From NCBI GenBank assembly GCA_030144725.1, contig JASKMD010000006.1, positions 3,434,977-3,498,976 of the forward strand: a DNA stretch of 64,000 nt, written 5' to 3'. Shown piece after piece: positions 24,790 through 35,700 of this stretch (its first letter is position 1; each line of letters starts with the position of its first letter). The notes below the pieces were generated by a model. The model made no database searches, was not told the DNA's origin, and was given only the letters and a program-made list of their open reading frames with translations. This DNA is from Haematococcus lacustris (Eukaryota > Chlorophyta > Chlorophyceae > Chlamydomonadales > Haematococcaceae). A program made the translations under genes and the position numbers.

Positions 24790-25163
24790 CTACAGTACTG
24801 TAGACACCTACAGTACTGTAGACATCTACAGTACTGTAGACCCCTACAGTACTGTAGACATCTACAGTACTGTAGACCCCTACAGTACTGTAGACACCCA
24901 CAGTACTGTAGACCCCTACAGTACTGTAGACCCCTACAGTACTGTAGACACCTACAGTACTGTAGACACCCACAGTACTGTAGACATCTACAGTACTGTA
25001 GACACCCACAGTACTGTAGACATCTACAGTACTGTAGACACCCACAGTACTGTAGACATCTACAGTACTGTAGACACCTACAGTACTGTAGACATCTACA
25101 GTACTGTAGACACCTACAGTACTGTAGACACCCACAGTACTGTAGACACCTACAGTACTGTAG
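24790..25163. repeat. palindromic 18-bp satellite, main array (about 21 copies)
   Basis: Each unit is the 14-bp palindrome CTACAGTACTGTAG plus a 4-nt spacer that varies in a limited way (ACAC, ACAT, ACCC, ACCT). The palindrome is essentially invariant and the spacer is not. The array adjoins the CAG/G-rich array without a gap. Confidence 0.95.
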
Positions 25164-25830
25164 GCAGCAGCAGCATGGGTGGCAGCAGCAGCAGGGGGGG
25201 GGGGCAGCAGCAGCAGGGGGGGGGGGCAGCAGCAGCAGTAGGGGGGGTAGCAGCAGCAGCAGCAGGGGGGGTAGCAGCAGCAGCAGTGGCAGCAGCAGCA
25301 GCAGTAGGGGGGGCAGCAGCAGCAGCAGTAGGGGGGGGTAGCAGCAGCAGCAGTAGGGGGGGTAGCAGCAGCAGCAGTAGGGGGGTAGCAGCAGCAGCAG
25401 CAGGGGCAGCAGCAGCAGCAGCAGCAGTGGCAGCAGCAGCAGCAGTAGGGGGGGCAGCAGCAGCAGTAGGGGGGGCAGCAGCAGCAGCAGTAGGGGGGTA
25501 GCAGCAGCAGCAGTAGGGGGGGTAGCAGCAGCAGCAGTAGGGGGGGTAGCAGCAGCAGCAGTAGGGGGGTAGCAGCAGCAGCAGTAGGGGGGGTAGCAGC
25601 AGCAGTAGGGGGGGTAGCTGCAGCAGCAGTAGGGGGGGTAGCAGCAGCAGCAGCAGGGGCAGCAGCAGCAGCAGCAGCAGTGGCAGCAGCAGCAGCAGTA
25701 GGGGGGGCAGCAGCAGCAGTAGGGGGGGCAGCAGCAGCAGCAGTAGGGGGGTAGCAGCAGCAGCAGTAGGGGCAGCAGCAGCAGCAGCAGTGGCAGCAGC
25801 AGCAGCAGCAGTGGCAGCAGCAGCAGATAT
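25164..25830. repeat. composite (CAG)n / AGGGGGG array
   Basis: Alternating blocks of (AGC)3-7 and TAGGGGGG or AGGGGGGG, about 30 blocks. It marks the start of a strongly G-rich 2.4-kb region on the plus strand. The long Ala, Ser, Leu and Cys frames here are repeat artefacts. Confidence 0.95.
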
Positions 25831-26130
25831 AGTAGGGGCACTGTAGCACTTACCTACCTTTTGGCTGCTGAGTGAAGGGGGGGGGAGTGGAAGAGTGAAG
25901 GCGGGGAGGGGAGGTAGATGTGGAAGGCGGGAGGTGGGAGGCAGGGAGGCGGGAGACGGGGAGGCGGGAGGCAGGGAGGCGGGAGGTGGGGAGGCGGGAG
26001 GCTCAACCGGGTTGGGCTGGGCGGGGGTGGGTTGGGTTGGGGGCATGGGTTGGGGTGGGTGGGGGCATGGGTTGGGGGCATGGGTTGGGGTGGGTGGGGG
26101 CATGGGTGGGGGTGGGGGCGGGGGAGGGAG

Positions 26131-26454
26131 CGGGGGCGGGGGCGGGGGCGGGGGCGGGGGCGGGGGCGGGGGCGGGGGCGGGGGCGGGGGCGGGGGCGGG
26201 GGCGGGGGCGGGGGCGGGGGCGGGGGCGGGGGCGGGGGCGGGGGCGGGGGCGGGGGCGGGGGCGGGGGCGGGGGCGGGGGCGGGGGCGGGGGCGGGGGCG
26301 GGGGCGGGGGCGGGGGCGGGGGCGGGGGCGGGGGCGGGGGCGGGGGCGGGGGCGGGGGCGGGGGCGGGGGCGGGGGCGGGGGCGGGGGCGGGGGCGGGGG
26401 CGGGGGCGGGGGCGGGGGCGGGGGCGGGGGCGGGGGCGGGGGCGGGGGCGGGGG
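26131..26454. repeat. pure (CGGGGG)54 hexanucleotide array
   Basis: Fifty-four uninterrupted copies, 324 bp, preceded by degenerate GGGTTGGGG repeats (about 25860-26130). The plus strand has G-runs every 6 nt, ideal for G-quadruplex formation. Copy number may be collapsed or misassembled. Confidence 0.97.
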
Positions 26455-27150
26455 AGGATGAATTGGGAGGGGGTGGTTGTATAGGGAAAGTGGAGGGGAG
26501 GTGACCCATCAGACCTGCAACCAAGGGGCGTGCACGCGCGGTAGGGTGACCAGGCTGGGCACTGTGTTAGCTATCACCGTGGCCTTACCTTTGTGGTCCT
26601 CCTGGCCTCCTACCTGCTCACACCAGGCAACATATCCCATGCGCCAGTGGGGTGGGACTGCGGTGGGGAGTGTAGGGTTTAGGGAAGGGAAGGTGGGGTG
26701 AGGTGGGGGTTGCGATGCCACGTCAATCGAAGGGTGGGAGAGGGGAAGGGTAGGCTTGACAAGTATGGGAGGGGAGAGGGAGGGAGAGGGGGAAGGGAGG
26801 GGTGGGAAGAGGGTGGGTGGGGTGGGCTTTCTCCTGGCTGCTGGGATGTCAGGGGAGAGGTGACGGGGAGGAAGAGGGGGAAGGGAAGGGGAGGTCCATG
26901 GGGAGGGCGAGAGAAGTGGGGAGCGCATTGATAGTCTCACGTGTAGGCGCACAAGACCTGCGGCAATGATGTGACGATTTGTGTAACGAAGCAAACATTG
27001 GACATGGGTACTAGATGCACTCACCATTAGAGTAGGGAGATGTAGAGCTGGCAGATGGAGGGGCAGGTGTAGCAGCCCTCCATTACAACCCACCTTCCTT
27101 TGTCCTCACCTCAGTAGGAAGTGCAGGGTGGGAGAGTAGGGTTGGGTTGG
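26455..27150. other. G-rich spacer between simple-sequence arrays
   Basis: Purine-biased DNA with many GGGGAAGGG-type runs. A segment around 26508-26640 resembles 27590-27730 in wording (CCTGCAACCA / CCTGCAGCAACCA, GGTCCTCCTGGCCTC / GGTCCGTCTGGCCTC), suggesting an old partial duplication. No gene is seen. Confidence 0.4.
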
Positions 27151-27151
27151 G

Positions 27152-27466
27152 CTGGGCTGGGCTGGGCTGGGCTGGGCTGGGCTGGGCTGGGCTGGGCTGG
27201 GCTGGGCTGGGCTGGGCTGGGCTGGGCTGGGCTGGGCTGGGCTGGGCTGGGCTGGGCTGGGCTGGGCTGGGCTGGGCTGGGCTGGGCTGGGCTGGGCTGG
27301 GCTGGGCTGGGCTGGGCTGGGCTGGGCTGGGCTGGGCTGGGCTGGGCTGGGCTGGGCTGGGCTGGGCTGGGCTGGGCTGGGCTGGGCTGGGCTGGGCTGG
27401 GCTGGGCTGGGCTGGGCTGGGCTGGGCTGGGCTGGGCTGGGCTGGGCTGGGCTGGGCTGGGCTGGG
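27152..27466. repeat. pure (CTGGG)n pentanucleotide array, about 63 copies
   Basis: Uninterrupted CTGGG repeats over 315 bp, followed by a (GGT)n run at about 27515-27545. Confidence 0.97.
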
Positions 27467-27789
27467 CTGCAACACAAGGGAGGCAACAGTGGGAACGTTG
27501 TGGGAGGTGATGAAATGGTGGTGGTGGTGGTGGTGGTGGTGGTGAGGGGGACTGGGAGGGGGTGGTGAACAGGGAGGTACTAGGCGTGATTGTAAGGCCT
27601 GCAGCAACCAGGTGTGGTAGCGGTTAGGCTGGATACTAAGGGCTATGCTGCGCAATGCTAGCTCCTTCTAAGCTCTTACCTTGGTCCTAAGCTCTTACCA
27701 TGGTCCGTCTGGCCTCTTCGCTGCTCACAACACGTTGCACCTGCCTTGCGTTGGTGCATCAATGCTTGCGATAATTGCGGAGAATCGTT

Positions 27790-28160
27790 GCGAGGAAACT
27801 GGCCGCGAGGCTAGCTGCGATGCTGGCTGCGAGGCTGGCTGCGAGGCTGGCTGCGAAACTGGCTGCGAGGCTGGCTGCGAGGAAAATGGCTGCGAGGCTG
27901 GCTGCGAGGTGAGATCCTCGCACCGAGCTGCCTCACAGGTATGCTTCTGCGCTGCTGGACCAGCTGTGTGGCCGCGAGGTTGATTGCCGAGTATGTGGCT
28001 GCGAGTATGGGGTAGATGTGGCTGCGAGTATGGGTAACCTCGTGCGATGCCATCTGTGGACTAGCTGTGTGGCCGCGAGGTTGATTGCCGAGTATGTGGC
28101 TGCGAGTATGGGCTAGATGCGGCTGCGAGTATGGGTAACCTCGTGCGATGCCATCGCTGC
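27790..28160. repeat. GGCTGCGA-type repeats and a 101-bp tandem duplication
   Basis: First come several copies of GAGGCTGGCTGC (27800-27912). Then a 101-bp unit starting at 27958 is repeated at 28059 with few differences; both copies contain GCCGCGAGGTTGATTGCCG. Confidence 0.85.
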
Positions 28161-28248
28161 AATACCGGCTACACGATGCTGCGACTAAGTGTTGGACGGA
28201 TGCCTGAATGCAAGTGAGATGTTCAGAATTTTTCTAAGTGCTTAAAGG

Positions 28249-28830
28249 CTACAGTACTGTAAGTGGTCTCTCGAGGTACCTCGAGGTACCTCGAGGTACT
28301 GTAGATGTCTACAGTACTGTAGATGTCTACAGTACTGTAGATGTCTACAGTACTGTAGATGTCTACAGTACTGTAAATGGTCTCTCGAGGTACCTCGAGG
28401 TACCTCGAAGTACTGTAGATGTCTGCAGTACTGTAGATGTCTACAGCACTGTAGACATCTACAGTACTGTAGAGGTCTACAGTACTGTAGATGTCTACAG
28501 TACTGTAGATGTCTACAGTACTGTAAATGGTCTCTCGAGGTACCTCGAGGTACCTACAGTACTGTAGACATCTACAGTACTGTAAATGTCTACAGTACTG
28601 TAGATGTCTACAGTACTGTAGGTGTCTACAGTACTGTAGAGGTCTACAGTACTGTAGATGTCTACAGTACTGTAAATGGTCTCTCGAGGTACCTCGAGGT
28701 ACCTCGAAGTACTGTAGATGTCTACAGTACTGTAGATGTCTACAGTACTGTAGATGTCTACAGTACTGTAAGTGGTCTCTCGCGAGGTACCCCGACAGTA
28801 CTGTAGACACCTACAGTACTGTAGCATGGC
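28249..28830. repeat. palindromic satellite interleaved with a second palindrome
   Basis: Runs of CTACAGTACTGTAG units are broken five times by AATGGTCTCTCGAGGTACC followed by more CGAGGTACC. GGTACCTCGAGGTACC is itself a 16-bp perfect palindrome. The locus is thus a higher-order array of two palindromic units. Confidence 0.9.
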
Positions 28831-29232
28831 CGTATCTCACCAACCGCGCAAAATCACGAATTTTAGTTTCAACCCCCGATCTTACAATGCCTTCTTTAGA
28901 CTATGTACCAAGTCCGAGGCTCTGTTCGTGTACTCGCGAGGTACCCCGACAGTACTGTAGACCTCTACAGTACTGTAGCATGGCCGTATCTCACCAACCG
29001 CGCAAAATCACGAATTTTAGTTTCAACCCCCAATCTTACAATGCCCTCTTTAGACTATGTACCAAGTCCGAGGCTCTGTTCGTGTACTCGCGAGGTACCC
29101 CGACAGTACTGTAGACCTCTACAGTACTGTAGCATGGCCGTATCTCACCAACCGCGCAAAATCACGAATTTTAGTTTCAACCCCCAATCTTACAATGCCT
29201 TCATTTGACTATGTACTAAGTCCGAGGCTCTG
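28787..29232. repeat. 154-bp tandem repeat, about 2.9 copies
   Basis: Units start at 28787, 28941 and 29095. Each contains two satellite palindromes, then ATGGCCGTATCTCACCAACC and TTAGTTTCAACCCCC; the third copy is truncated. Repeat differences are only a few bases per unit. Confidence 0.92.
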
Positions 29233-29459
29233 AATCTCAAAAATACTGTTACTAATTTGCCTGAGTGTACCGATCGACAGCCTCGACCTTGGTTCTAGGT
29301 CACCCCCGCCATTGGCGGCACCCCTCTGGCTCAAGAGACACATCTCTTTATGCCATGACTTGTTTGACATGTTTGCCATGACTTTCCAGAACAGCAATGA
29401 GAACTTGCATGACTTCAGCCCATGTGGTCCATGTGAGCCCATGTGGTCACCCCCGCCAT

Positions 29460-30602
29460 CAGTGTTGTGAATCTTCAGATTTTCAGAATTTCAAATTTTC
29501 ATGAAATGAAAGTGTTTCATTGAAGGACTTTCACGCGAGTAAAATTGAGCGGTTGCCGATGTTTTCTCAGCCTATATAGCCTGTATGTAGGCTTGTACAC
29601 CCCCTCTAACAAGCATGTATCGGTTTGGAGGCTCAGTAACTCGCTTGGAACTCGTACCGTGCCTGAGAGCACAGCAAGAGCAAGGCAGAGAATGGCAGCA
29701 GTATAACAACAAAGTAGCAGCAGTGGGCAACAAGAGAGGTGGTGTAGTAGAGGTAGTGCCCATGCCTGTGCCCATGCGTATTCCCATGTTCTGCCCCACT
29801 CCCACCTGATCTGCAGCTGAATCATTGCCACGGCCATCAGCACTGGCCAGCCGCGCTGCAAGGTCTTCAGCTGCCCTCAGCTGGTCCGTTGTCAGGGTAT
29901 TGTGTTTGTCACGGAAGTTGGGGTCCAGGGCTGCAGCAAGGTACAGCGCGTCATGATGCCCATACTCCATGAGATGAGAGAAGACCAGCAGAGCATGCAT
30001 GCACAAGATCACAAACAGATGGCGTGGTTAATGTTGTGTGCATGCTGTATGTGTGCGCACCAAGTCATGCTTCTCAATGACGCCCAACATCTCTATAAGC
30101 ATGAGCTCAGAGGTGGCACTGTGGCACTGTGGCACGGTGGCACTGTGGTCAATAGGGGACTGTGGCACTGTGGCACTGTTGCTCCTGCTCTGCAACATGC
30201 TGCTGCTGAAGACAAGCCACAGCTGTGCTCTGCATCCTGTTGCTTTTGCTCCTGCTCTGCAGCATGCTGCTGCTGAAGACGAGCCACAGCTGGCTATTTG
30301 GCTGCTGTCCGTAGAACCGCCATCTGTGGCTGCGGTATTAGTATTTTCTGCCTTGCGCTTTTTCCGCTGTGGTTGCAGCGCGCTGGCGCTCCTTCTCATG
30401 GCAGCGACTACAGCCCGGGTAGTTTGCAGTGGGGCGAGTCGCTTTTGCCTACTAGCTGCTGCTCGCCTGCTACTGACATCGCGCTACGATCTGACCGGGG
30501 GCAGCACCCGGCACTTTCAGATGTTCAGTGAATACGTTCTGATTTTCAGATGAAAATTTTCATTGAAAATCTGAGTGAAAATCTGCAATTTTCACAACAC
30601 TG
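29460..30602 (-). mobile_element. hAT-type DNA transposon, non-autonomous, 1.14 kb
   Basis: Ends are CAGTGTTGTGAA and its complement, followed at both ends by AT-rich GATTTTCA repeats. The 8-bp flank CCCGCCAT occurs on both sides (29452-29459 and 30603-30610), which is the target duplication length of hAT elements. It is inserted into a family B repeat. A minus-strand frame (30012-29750) contains ALYLAAALDPNFRDK, similar to the conserved LAAFLDPRFK region of hAT transposases, but no catalytic domain or BED finger remains. A second frame (30399-30028) has low complexity. Confidence 0.8.
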
Positions 30603-31085
30603 CCCGCCATTAGCTGCACCCCCGTGGCTCAAGAGATAACTTTCTTACTCATTTCTGCACGGATGAGGTCGCCGACTGGTGCGATGAGCTAGCGATGGCC
30701 TGACTAGAGTGCAGCCAGCCCCAGCGGTTCTGGCTCCGGGTAGCTGGCCCCCAACCACCGCCGTGTTCTGGAGCCTCGCAGACACGTTTAGAGACGTCCG
30801 GTTAGCTCGCAACAGTGTTGCAACGTCCCAGCACGCAGAAACCCTCTCCCAAGCTCATCTGCTGCTTGCTTGCCCCCGCTCAAAAGTGTCACCTTTGGTC
30901 ATCAAACGGCGCCCGTGCAAGGCGATGGCGTTGCGGGTTGGGAGCGTGACCGCGAGTGCAGATTGTTGCTGAACAGTCCACATGTCACATCAATTTTAAG
31001 GTTGCACAAGATTTTTTATTATGTGTGCTTGTGGCTTCTGAGCAACCACGAACGGCAATAAAAAATATGCAGAAATTGAGCTGTA
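30603..31085. repeat. dispersed repeat family B, copy 2
   Basis: Direct-orientation relative of 23155-23560, entered at its first bases by the hAT element. It shares GCTGCACCCCCGTGGCTC and AGTCCACATGT, and ends near GAGCTG in both copies. Confidence 0.65.
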
Positions 31086-31199
31086 ATTGTATTTGCCGCT
31101 GTGCAGGCCAGTGAAGGTTATGGGTAACAAGAAAAGGGGGGTGAAGGCTAGATTTGCCGGTGCGCAAAAAGCGAGGGAGGTCACAGGGCAGGGCTGCAC

Positions 31200-31971
31200 A
31201 GCGCAGGGCTGCTGAGGCTGAGGCCAAGGCCCAGGCTGGTGCTGCTGAGGCTGAGGCTCAGGCACAGGCTGATGAGACTTGCAGGTGAGGGAGCAGCAGC
31301 TTGCTGACAACCAGCGCTCGTTGCAACCTCAACAACAGGTTCTAGACCTCTAGCGGGATGAGCTTCGGGCTGAGCAGCAACACCAGTTGCAGCAGCAACA
31401 GGCAGACATGCACCTGAGGGAGAAGCAGGTGGCTGAGGAGCAGCACCAACTGCAGCAGCAGCAGGCAGACGGGTGGGCAGAGCCCAACAAAGCCGTGCAA
31501 CATCGCCTTGGCCATCATTGTGGGCAGTGGCGTTGAGCAGCATGGAATCAAGACCACGGCTAGGCAGCTGGCAGATGGCCTATCAGCAGACTGGGCAGCA
31601 GCGCCCCTACGGCGCGGCCGTCGATGTCTCAGCCAGGACCAGCTGGAGTACGTGCGCAATTTCTTCGAGGAGCACAGCAAACCATCACTCATGTACAAGG
31701 ACGTGCGGTGCTACTACGTGCGCATGACTGCTGGGTAGGCTGGCTGCATGGGCTGGTAGGCTGGCTGTAGGTAGGCGTAGGTAGGAGTGGCTGTGTTTAA
31801 CAATCCTACTGGCCCACAGCTCCCCCCACAGCTGCCCATCACTCTACGTGGACCGCTCCCCTCAAGAAGCTGTACCTGGAGTACGAGCGGGAGTGCCCAA
31901 CAAAGCTCAAAGTGGGTAGCACCACCTTTGAATTGTTGCGTATGCCGTGGGTCAAGCGCATCACCGCTGCT

Positions 31972-32025
<54 letters not shown>

Positions 32026-32740
32026 ATTCCCTGTGAGAATTGCATTCCCTGTGAAACATGGACAGCCTTGTGCTGCCTATGGACCCACAGCCACCAGATG
32101 ACATCGAAGGGGGGGGGGGGGGGGGGGGAGGTGCATGCCTTGCTGGCTGAGCACATTGCCAACGCTGACGCTCAAGACCTGGCTGGTGTGCTAGATGCAG
32201 GAGCGCTGGGTGAGGGTGGGCTGGAAAAGTTGGTGGGTGATGCCCAGAATGCCAGGGCTGCTGCAAGGGAGTTGCTACAATAGGGGGTACAACTTGGGGT
32301 GCAGACGTGAGGGTTGACCTGGACTATGCCACAGTGCAGAGCTGGATGGTGTGCCCATGCAAGGATGGCGCCAAGCCCAGGCTGGCCTGCTTGCAACGAG
32401 TGTGTGATGCCTGCCAGGATAGGAAGGTGGGCGTGAAGGCGGGATGTGAGAATGTGCAGCTGCAATATCGCCAGTTCAAGAAGCTAGACAATGGGCAAGG
32501 CGTAGAGTTAACCACAGTCCAGACCACATTGGGTGAGTTGGTGGCTGACTTGAATGCCCTCATGCAGAAACAGTTGTGGCATCACTGCCTTGCCCAACAT
32601 CAACGTGCCACCTTTGCACACATACTCAATTGTAAAGTAGCCCTGGGACGTGGCCGCGGGGTTTGGTACCCACTTGGAACAAACCTCCCATCCAGCAAGT
32701 GGTCAGCCATGACTTGTTCAGTGCACCGCTGACAGTAGCT
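31200..32740 (+). pseudogene. degenerate transposon ORF
   Basis: Plus-strand coding blocks are scattered over frames. They are a Gln/Glu-rich coiled segment (31270-31490), then RCLSQDQLEYVRNFFEEHSK and DVRCYYVRM (31620-31735), then LYLEYERECPTKLKVGST (31870-31925), and VQSWMVCPCKDGAKPRLACL with CDACQDRKVG and HQRATFAHIL (32330-32630). Order and motifs (a Cys-rich block followed by an H...RATF block) resemble mobile-element proteins I have seen in Chlamydomonadales and animals, but I cannot name the superfamily. Stops, frameshifts, a (GT)n tract (about 31974-32024) and an 18-nt G run (about 32110) show it is dead. It ends about 30 bp from the last DBP10 exon. Confidence 0.5.
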
Positions 32741-32767
32741 CTGGCTGCCGCATATGCTTCCCTGCTG

Positions 32768-35700
32768 CTAATGCTTGCCTGCACGAGCCTTCCCACCCCC
32801 TCCTTTCCCAGGCTTGTTGCCGGAACCTCCCGGGCTTGCCCTGCCTCCCTTGCCATTTGACCGGGGCGGGCCTGCCTTGCTGCCCGCATGACTTGACCTC
32901 TTAGCCACACCGCTCTGACCCCCTTTGCCTGAGCCCTTGCCTCCCCGTGATGCCTGCTGCCTTTCCTGTAGCCATAACTTCTTCTTCTCCTTCTTTTCTC
33001 TAACAGTGCGAACCTGCACCAGGCACCAACACAAGCAGCCGAAGGCAAGGACGGGTATGAGCAGACGTGACAGGCACAGGCACACCGATGACCAGCGATG
33101 CCACATGCAGCCGAGGTTGGTGAAGCTACACATCTGGGCAGCAGGGGTCAGTTTGCAGCACATGTAACCCTTGCAAAGGTGTCCTAGTTGGCTCCTAGGT
33201 CAGAAGCAAGACCAGACTTCATCACTTCACAACAGGCAATGCTTGCGTCCAAATATCTCGCACTCTGTGGTGTAGTTGACTGTCCCCGACCAGCCAGGCT
33301 AGGAGCAGGTGGCAGAGGCAGGCAGCAACCACACCAGTTCTTACCTGCTCCTTGCTCTTAAGCTCCACAGGACCGCGTGCGGCTCCGCCCAGCTTGGGGC
33401 CCTTCCAGCTGGTGTGGCGCTGGGAGCGGTCAAAGCGTGTGGCCAGCTGCTGGGCCCGCACGCCGCTGCCCTCGGCCTCCAAACTGCCAGAGGCTGCCAC
33501 CCGGCGGTGCTGAGATTTGACCCACTTCTGGTAGATGCCCTGCGCAGTAGAGGGCAGTGCACAGAGGAACGGGCATAGGAGAGGAGTGGGCCAGCTCAAG
33601 GGAATGGGAGGAGCATGACTGTGCCAGATGCCTGTTGCCATCATTATCATTACATCACAGTTCCCACTCTGTCCGACTGCAAACTCACCACCACAGGTAT
33701 CAGCACAGCTGTGACCGGCATGGGGCAGCCACAGCGTGGCTGTGCATGCCCAGCCCTTCATGCATGGGCCAAAGGGTCACATTTAGTGATCAGTGCTTCT
33801 TGCCGGCAGTACACAAAATTATGCCCCAGTACTGCTTGCTGATCAGTGGCTTTCAATGTGTATGTCGGGGCTCAGGCTCCAGTTCAGGCTTCAACTTCAC
33901 CATGTACCCAGTCCCATGGAGCAGCAATCTAGCAACTATCTGGCACTCAGTCAGCTGACTAGGCGCACATAATCTCCCATGCACCAGCACGCCCACACAT
34001 GGGCTGGAGCACTGGCCTGCCTCACCTTGTTCCTGCCATCCACCCCCTTCACTGCCGTCTTCCCGCTCTCATTCTTCACACGCCTGGCTGCCTGGCCCGC
34101 TGTGGCCTCACTGCCTGCTACACGCACATACTTCTTCTTGCGTTTGTCCCAATGCCACCGGCGCTGCTGGGCTGCCATGCCCTCCTGCAGCAACAATACG
34201 GGAGCTGTGGTTGAGTCCAGCCAGCTGGCATGCAACAGGCCCATGGCCAGCAGTAGCAAGCCGGCAGCTCTCAAACTGACTGCAGGGAGCAAGCTATCAG
34301 GTCACTGCACAGCTGTGAAGGTTTGTGTGTGTAATATGTAACGATTTTAACCAAATGTCTATTTTTCATGGCTTACTTTTGTAGACATGTGGACCATAAC
34401 ATCTTTTAGCCGTGACTCTACCATAAGGACCTGCTGCACAGCCTGCACCAGCTGCTTCATGGGCTATACAAATGCCTTGGCTTAACACTGCGGCACACCA
34501 CACAGATCATGACCTAACACTCAGAGCTGATGAGAGGCCCTTCACGGACAACCCTGGTTGCACGGCGCCTGGCTAGACACCTGCAACTTGCTCCATGGTG
34601 ATGGAGGGCTTACGCTGCGCACCTGGTCCTCTGCTGTCATGTCCATCACGGCTGCTTGCAGCTCAGCTGCAGCCTTGTCCTGCAGGAAGCTGTCCTCCAG
34701 GCCCCGGTTAGGGTCACGGGTATAGCTGATGAACAAGTTGCTGTCTCTGTGCACACGCACACAGCAGGCCACACGGGGCAGCATGTGCATTGCTGGTGTA
34801 TTGAGCTGAGGAGGACATGTCAGGTAACACCCACCCCACACTGCTCTGCTGCAGTCACACTGCTCTGCTGCAGTCACACTGCTCTGCTGCAGTCACACTG
34901 CTCTGCTGCAGTCACACTGCTCTGCTGATGTCACAATGTGAAGGAGCCCTGATACAGCAGGCACATCATTAGGGCAGCACACACATCGCAGGAGGCAGCA
35001 GGGACCCCGCTGGCGCATCAACACTAAGATGCTGAGCAGCATGGCTCAAGTAGCGTGTAGCGCTGCTGAGGGTGTGTTGCTGCCTGTAGGCGCTGTCAGT
35101 GCGCTGCACCTCACCTGTACTTGCCCTCACTCAACACTCCATCCCCGAATTCAGCAGCTTTTCTGGCAGCTTCCTTGGTTGCACTGGGCATGTGGCCTGC
35201 CTTTGCAGCAGCGCCTTCCTGAAGGATATCTGTCTCACCCTCAGCTGCAGGTGCGGCATCCGCTGTGGCTGCCTGCCGGCAGTGCTGCTCCCCACGCATC
35301 CTCTTCTGCCGTTCCTGATCAATCACACTGGCATGCTCCAACCTCTTGCGCTGCATCACATCGTGACTGCGCGATTTGAAATGGTTTGACTGCAGCAGCG
35401 GCACGGATGTGAAGCTGCTCTTCACCGACGCGATTTCCGCTTCCAACACCGTTGCTGTGGGCCGGAAGCCCCGGAGTGCGGCGGTGAACTGCGCCAAAGC
35501 TGCCTCATTTTCGTGGTCCATGAACCTCGTCTGCGGCAAGGCCGCGAGAAGAGAGGGGTGCGCTCCTTCCTTGCCCAGCTGCTTGCAGCGCTTCACGCTT
35601 TCGGCGGACGCGGGCGGGCGAGTGCGCAGGTACAGGGCGAAAGCATTGCTGAGGGTGCGCTCCACACTGGACAGATCAGTGCTGCAGGCGTGAAGCTCGC

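Noticed and set aside
24790..25163. CRISPR-like array
   Set aside because: Spacers are only 4 nt, repeats are perfect palindromes, and the genome is eukaryotic; this is a satellite.
24548..26524. Long poly-Cys/Leu, poly-Ala, Pro-Ala and Gly frames, including one of 433 codons
   Set aside because: Generated by the palindromic satellite, CAG/G-rich and CGGGGG arrays; all frames are open and no conserved segment is present.
27083..27655. Frames with Pro-Ser-Pro-Ala-Gln or Gly-Trp-Ala-Gly-Leu repeats
   Set aside because: Translation of (CTGGG)n, not a protein-coding gene.
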